Of a DNA stretch of 35,127 nucleotides, positions 31,948-35,127 are shown one piece after another. The stretch is from NCBI GenBank assembly GCA_028288765.1, contig JAQGHQ010000034.1:1-35127 (forward strand), in the 5' to 3' direction. The position numbers were made by a program, and so were the translations under genes. Every line of letters starts with the position of its first letter. The first letter of the stretch is position 1. Source of the DNA: Gemmataceae bacterium (GTDB lineage: Bacteria > Planctomycetota > Planctomycetia > Gemmatales > Gemmataceae). A model generated the notes under the pieces. The model was not told the DNA's origin, did not search any database, and saw nothing but the letters and a program-made list of their open reading frames with translations.

Positions 31948-33606
31948 CTACTTCGCCATCGGGGCGAGGAACTTCTCCAGTTTCTCGTAGCCGTCGAGCG
32001 GGATCTTGTTCTCGCCGCCGTGGCACGACCAGCACCGGGCCTCGAACAACGACTTCACCTTCACCGCCTTGTCATCCGCCTTGAACTCCGCGGTGACGGG
32101 CTTCCCGATCAGCGGAGGCGGGAGCGGGAACCTGTCCTCCTCGAACGCCTGCTTGCGGGGGCCGGGTAGGGTGTTGATCCACGCCAGCACCGTCGCCCGC
32201 TCGCCCTCTCGCTGTGCGATCAGCTGCGGCAACTCGGGGTCCTTTTCCTTCAGGGCGTCTTTGAAGACGGTCTCCTTGTCGAAAAACGCCCTGACCATCC
32301 CGCCGTCCGGGACGCCGTTGATCGCCTTGTCCATGCCCCACGGCCCCTTCTCCCACGGTCCGGTCAGTAGCCGCTCGAGCTTCGACGGCCCCGTCGGGAC
32401 GACCGGCGGGTTTGCGGCCCCGTTCTTCGGTGGCGGGTTCTCGTTCGGCTTCGGTGCGATCCCGCCCTTGTCCTCCTCGGCCTTCTTCTTGTCGGCCTCG
32501 GCCTTGAGCGCGGCCTTTTGCTTCTCTTCCCTCAGGTGCGGGTCGATCACCTCGACGTAGGCCATACCCCCGAGACAGCCGGCGAATATGAACATCAGGG
32601 CGAGGACGACCTTCCCCTTCGGCCCGTACATGTTGAACAGGCTCAGGATGATCTGGGCCACGAGGCCGAGCCCGACTATCCCGCCGGTCGCGATAATGCA
32701 GCTGGCGAAAAACGGCCCGCTGTCCGGGAGCCGGGCCAGCCACCAGCACGACACATCCGCCGCCTGCGCGACCAGGACCACCGGCCCGAGGAACCCGCGG
32801 ATGATCCCCGGGTAGCTCGTGAACGCGAAGGTCAACCCGGTCAGTGTGAACAGGACGGCGAAGCTCAGTAGGTGGGCGTGCGTGGACTGGGTCAGCTTCT
32901 CCAAACTGATTTGCCGGCCCGAGTCGACATACCCGCCGCCCATTTGGACGGCGGCGACCGCCGGCAGGAACTTGCTCAGCTCCTCGTAGGTCGTGAACGG
33001 GATTTCACTCTTCTCCCCGCCGGGCTTGTGACACCGGACGCACCGGTCGCGGAGGATCGACCGCACCTTGGCTACCCCCTGCTGGCCCTTGTCCCGGTAC
33101 GCATCCGAGAACGGCTGCGCGGCGAGCTCGGCCGGGAGGGCGAACCGGTCCTCGTCGTACGCCTTCTGCCGGGCCTCCGGGGCGGCGTTCACCCAGGCGA
33201 TCAGGGCCCGCCGCTCACCATCCCGCTCGGCGTTGAGCTGGGCCAGCTGCTCCGGATGGTCCTTCGCGATCTTCCTGAAATCGGCGTCGTCCTTGTCGAA
33301 GAAGGCAGGGGCCATGTTCGAGCCGGTCAACCCGCCCTTCTCAGGGCCGTCGATGATCGCCTCGAGGCGACTCTTCACCTTCCTGGCACCGGTATCCCGC
33401 ATCTTGCCGGCGAACACGGCGATCACGTTGTCTTTTGTGGGGAGGACGTTCCCGTCCCGGTCGGAGTGCTGCATGTGCAGCTGGATCATGGCCGAGGTGT
33501 ACCCCAGCCCGACCGTCAGCAAGAAGCAGGTGAGGACCAGTTTGGCCGGGAAGGGGAGCTGACGGAGGGTGAACCGGGGGCCGGGAGCGGCGGCGGGTTC
33601 CGACAC
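31948..33606 (-). CDS. Membrane protein with two haem c (CxxCH) modules
   Basis: 552 residues from a GTG at 33606, which has GAGGAG 7 bases upstream. One membrane helix (about 20-43) is followed by module A (about 102-215, with CVRCH at 189-193), then four helices (about 244-353, the first holding STHAHLLSF), a Lys/Ala/Glu and Pro-rich linker, and module B (about 441-550, with CWSCH at 525-529). Modules A and B share FFDK.., ER-GER-ALIAW, EDRF-LP and AVKV-S-F-RC, so they are an internal duplication. With four helices between them both lie on the same side, presumably periplasmic. Likely an electron-transfer protein; partner unknown. Confidence 0.75.
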   Translation of the reverse strand: MSEPAAAPGPRFTLRQLPFPAKLVLTCFLLTVGLGYTSAMIQLHMQHSDRDGNVLPTKDNVIAVFAGKMRDTGARKVKSRLEAIIDGPEKGGLTGSNMAPAFFDKDDADFRKIAKDHPEQLAQLNAERDGERRALIAWVNAAPEARQKAYDEDRFALPAELAAQPFSDAYRDKGQQGVAKVRSILRDRCVRCHKPGGEKSEIPFTTYEELSKFLPAVAAVQMGGGYVDSGRQISLEKLTQSTHAHLLSFAVLFTLTGLTFAFTSYPGIIRGFLGPVVLVAQAADVSCWWLARLPDSGPFFASCIIATGGIVGLGLVAQIILSLFNMYGPKGKVVLALMFIFAGCLGGMAYVEVIDPHLREEKQKAALKAEADKKKAEEDKGGIAPKPNENPPPKNGAANPPVVPTGPSKLERLLTGPWEKGPWGMDKAINGVPDGGMVRAFFDKETVFKDALKEKDPELPQLIAQREGERATVLAWINTLPGPRKQAFEEDRFPLPPPLIGKPVTAEFKADDKAVKVKSLFEARCWSCHGGENKIPLDGYEKLEKFLAPMAK

Positions 33607-33630
33607 GGCGGGACTCCTCACGGAGTTTTT

Positions 33631-33719
33631 ATTGCGGGATTCGGAGTGCGGAATGCGGAATAAAAACCCCAGAATCGAGACAGCTTCTATTCCGTATTCC
33701 GCACTCCGAATCCCGCAAT
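33631..33719. repeat. 32-bp inverted repeat upstream of the cytochrome gene
   Basis: Arms 33631-33662 and 33688-33719 are reverse complements with one mismatch, separated by 25 bases. Each arm contains ATTGCGGGATTCGGAGTGCG followed by a GGAATGCGGAATA or GGAATACGGAATA run. It lies 25 bases before the GTG start of the cytochrome gene. The rest of the 274-base gap to nrnA holds no gene I recognise. Confidence 0.75.
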
Positions 33720-33880
33720 TGAGGAATTCGAACCAGGCAAGAAGCACGAAATCCCAACACCGAAGCGGGCGACAGTTGGTATTTCGGCTGAGGGTGGGTC
33801 ACCTCGGCAGGCAGACGGCTTTCACTACAAGTTTACCCGGTCTGGGAACGAGAGTCGAATCCATCCTCCAAAATTCACGT

Positions 33881-34867
33881 TTACCCGCCCGTCAGGGCGG
33901 CAATGGCGGCAGCCAGTACCTCGTCCCGCACTTCCGGCAGGTTGCCGGCGACCCGCGCCCCGCTCGCGAGCTTGTGTCCCCCGCCGCCGAACCGCTCGGC
34001 CAGCTGCGACACGTCCAGCGCCCGCGACCGGAAGCTGATTTTCGTCCCCCCGCCCGGTTGCTCGATGAACACCAGGGCGACCTCGACCCCCTCCACGCTC
34101 CGGGGGAAGGTGATCAGGTCCTCGGTGTCCCCGGGAACCGCCCCGGTGGCCGCGTAGTCCTTCAGGTAGATCTCGGTGTACGCCACACGCCCGCCGGCCC
34201 GGAGTTGCAACCGCTCGATGGCAACTCCGGTTAACTTCAGCCGGGCGAGCGGGGCCGCCTCGTACAGCTGTTCGTAGAGCTCGGTCGGGTTCGCCCCGGC
34301 CGCTTCCAGTTCCCCGGCGAGGGCGAACGTCGCCGGGGACGTGTTCGGGTGCCGGAACCAACCGGTGTCGGTCGCCACGGCCATGAACAACAGGTTCGCG
34401 GCCTTCGGGCTCGGACTCACCCCGAGCGCCCGCATGATCTCGTGGGTCAGCCGGCCAGTCGATTCGGCCGAGATGTCCACGAACCGCAAACCGCCGAGGT
34501 CATCTTGGGTCCGGTGGTGGTCGACCACGGCCCGCGGAATGTCAGGGTTCGCCTTCAGATGGTCGCCGAAGTCCCCCAGCTGGTTCCACGTTCCGGTATC
34601 CAGCACGACTACCGAGTCGCGGTCCTTGAACGCCGTACCGGGCATCCGGAAGTCTTCGATCACCCGTCGGCCCGGGTCGAGGAACTCGTACCGCGGAGGG
34701 AGCTTGCTGGCGATGGCAACCCGGGGGTGCTTCCCGAGGCTGGTCAGGGCGTCGTGGAGGGCGAGCTGAGACCCGAGCCCGTCGGCGTCCGGGCGGATGT
34801 GGGTCATCAGCAAGGGGCGGTCGTGGTTCCGGAGGAACTCAACCAGGGGGGACCAGTCCACGGGCAT
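33881..34867 (-). CDS. nrnA: DHH-family nanoRNase/pAp phosphatase (NrnA-like)
   Basis: 328 residues. It degrades very short RNAs and may dephosphorylate pAp. DHH domain: HIRPDADGLGSQ at about 23-34, VVVLDTG with Asp 90 and VVDHH with the DHH triplet at 116-118; all are metal ligands. DHHA1 domain ends RFGGGGHKLASGA at about 292-304. ATG at 34867 (MPVDW) fits the usual N-terminus; an ATG at 34882 adds five residues. Neither has a clear Shine-Dalgarno. Divergent from a TetR gene at 35057. Confidence 0.85.
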   Translation of the reverse strand: MPVDWSPLVEFLRNHDRPLLMTHIRPDADGLGSQLALHDALTSLGKHPRVAIASKLPPRYEFLDPGRRVIEDFRMPGTAFKDRDSVVVLDTGTWNQLGDFGDHLKANPDIPRAVVDHHRTQDDLGGLRFVDISAESTGRLTHEIMRALGVSPSPKAANLLFMAVATDTGWFRHPNTSPATFALAGELEAAGANPTELYEQLYEAAPLARLKLTGVAIERLQLRAGGRVAYTEIYLKDYAATGAVPGDTEDLITFPRSVEGVEVALVFIEQPGGGTKISFRSRALDVSQLAERFGGGGHKLASGARVAGNLPEVRDEVLAAAIAALTGG

Positions 34868-35012
34868 GCAGGGTGATTCCATTTCTCGGCGGGGAGTAGC
34901 TCCCATTGTAACCGACTTCGTTCATCTGGAAAATGGGGGAATGTCGTAGGCCCGCGGGGGCGATTGGCCTGGAAATATGCCCTGGACATAAGGCTCGGGT
35001 CGTGGTAGTTTT

Positions 35013-35028
35013 CGGACTGACCAGTCCG
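35013..35028 (+). promoter_or_regulatory. Candidate operator before the right-edge TetR gene
   Basis: CGGACTG-AC-CAGTCCG is a perfect 7-bp palindrome with a 2-base centre, 28 bases before the ATG at 35057. A -35-like TGGACA (34983-34988) and a poor -10-like TAGTTT (35006-35011) with a 17-base spacer lie just before it, so it would cover the start of transcription. The palindrome is seen; the promoter and TetR autoregulation are inferred. Confidence 0.5.
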
Positions 35029-35056
35029 TTAACTATTTCGTCTTCCCGGCCCCGAC

Positions 35057-35127
35057 ATGGACGCTGCCCCCCGAAAACCGGGCCGGCCCAAGGACCCCGA
35101 GCTGGAAGCCCGGCGACGGGCCCAGAT
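35057..35127 (+). CDS. TetR-family regulator, N-terminus only (cut by window edge)
   Basis: The first 23 residues (MDAAPRKPGRPKDPELEARR followed by RAQ) match the basic N-terminal arm typical of TetR/AcrR regulators just before the first helix. The helix-turn-helix and ligand domains lie outside the window. ATG at 35057; no strong ribosome site is visible. It is divergent from nrnA, and the palindrome at 35013-35028 is in its leader. Confidence 0.65.
   Translation, partial: MDAAPRKPGRPKDPELEARRRAQ

Noticed and set aside
1..35127. CRISPR array, prophage, integrase, toxin-antitoxin or defence genes
   Set aside because: No regularly spaced repeats, no recombinase or nuclease families and no att-like duplications were found on reading both strands.

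Overview
The window looks like chromosomal DNA of a Gemmata-like planctomycete (family Gemmataceae). The reasons are the very high G+C content, heavy use of GGG and CGG codons, and several typical planctomycete gene families: a DUF1080 protein, a PQQ-like propeller protein, a membrane protein with CxxCH haem motifs, and GT-C membrane glycosyltransferases. Intergenic spaces are also rich in palindromic repeats. The taxonomic call is an inference from content and style; there is no rRNA gene in the window.

Layout. 1-9.0 kb: a hairpin repeat, a SAM-dependent methyltransferase, a secreted two-domain alpha/beta hydrolase, an amino-acid permease, UbiX, a secreted HExxH metallopeptidase, MutY and an FHA-domain protein. 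9.2-15 kb: a solute-binding lipoprotein, a Flp pilin, a gene-poor stretch of about 0.8 kb with a frameshifted remnant and an inverted repeat pair, then glcF and glcE separated by a second copy of that repeat pair. 15-19.4 kb: two GT-C membrane glycosyltransferases and a type II NADH dehydrogenase. 19.6-21.8 kb: a compact ABC ATPase/permease/TetR operon with a palindromic operator at its promoter and codon use that differs from its neighbours. 21.9-27.6 kb: DUF1080 protein, PQQ propeller protein, small membrane protein, DcuC-like carrier and a sugar nucleotidyltransferase with a C-terminal hexapeptide-like region. 27.6-29.3 kb: two tyrosine-rich secreted proteins and the RNase P RNA gene. 29.4-35.1 kb: a small unknown protein, ribF, a NifU-type scaffold, a sugar phosphate isomerase-like TIM barrel, a membrane protein with two haem c modules, a DHH-family nanoRNase, and the start of another TetR regulator at the right edge.

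Most genes are housekeeping or lineage-typical single units with many divergent and convergent pairs. Clear co-directional sets are glcE-glcF (glycolate or D-lactate oxidation), the ABC-TetR operon (probably efflux under autoregulation), and ribF-nifU-isomerase (close spacing, no obvious shared pathway). I found no rRNA, tRNA, CRISPR array, phage or intact transposon.

No clearly new multi-gene system stands out. The most interesting signals are the tandem tyrosine-rich secreted proteins, the membrane cytochrome whose haem module is duplicated on either side of a four-helix core, a perfect 17-bp palindrome forming P12 of RNase P RNA, a MutY with Glu at the catalytic Asp position, and at least five kinds of intergenic palindrome or repeat.
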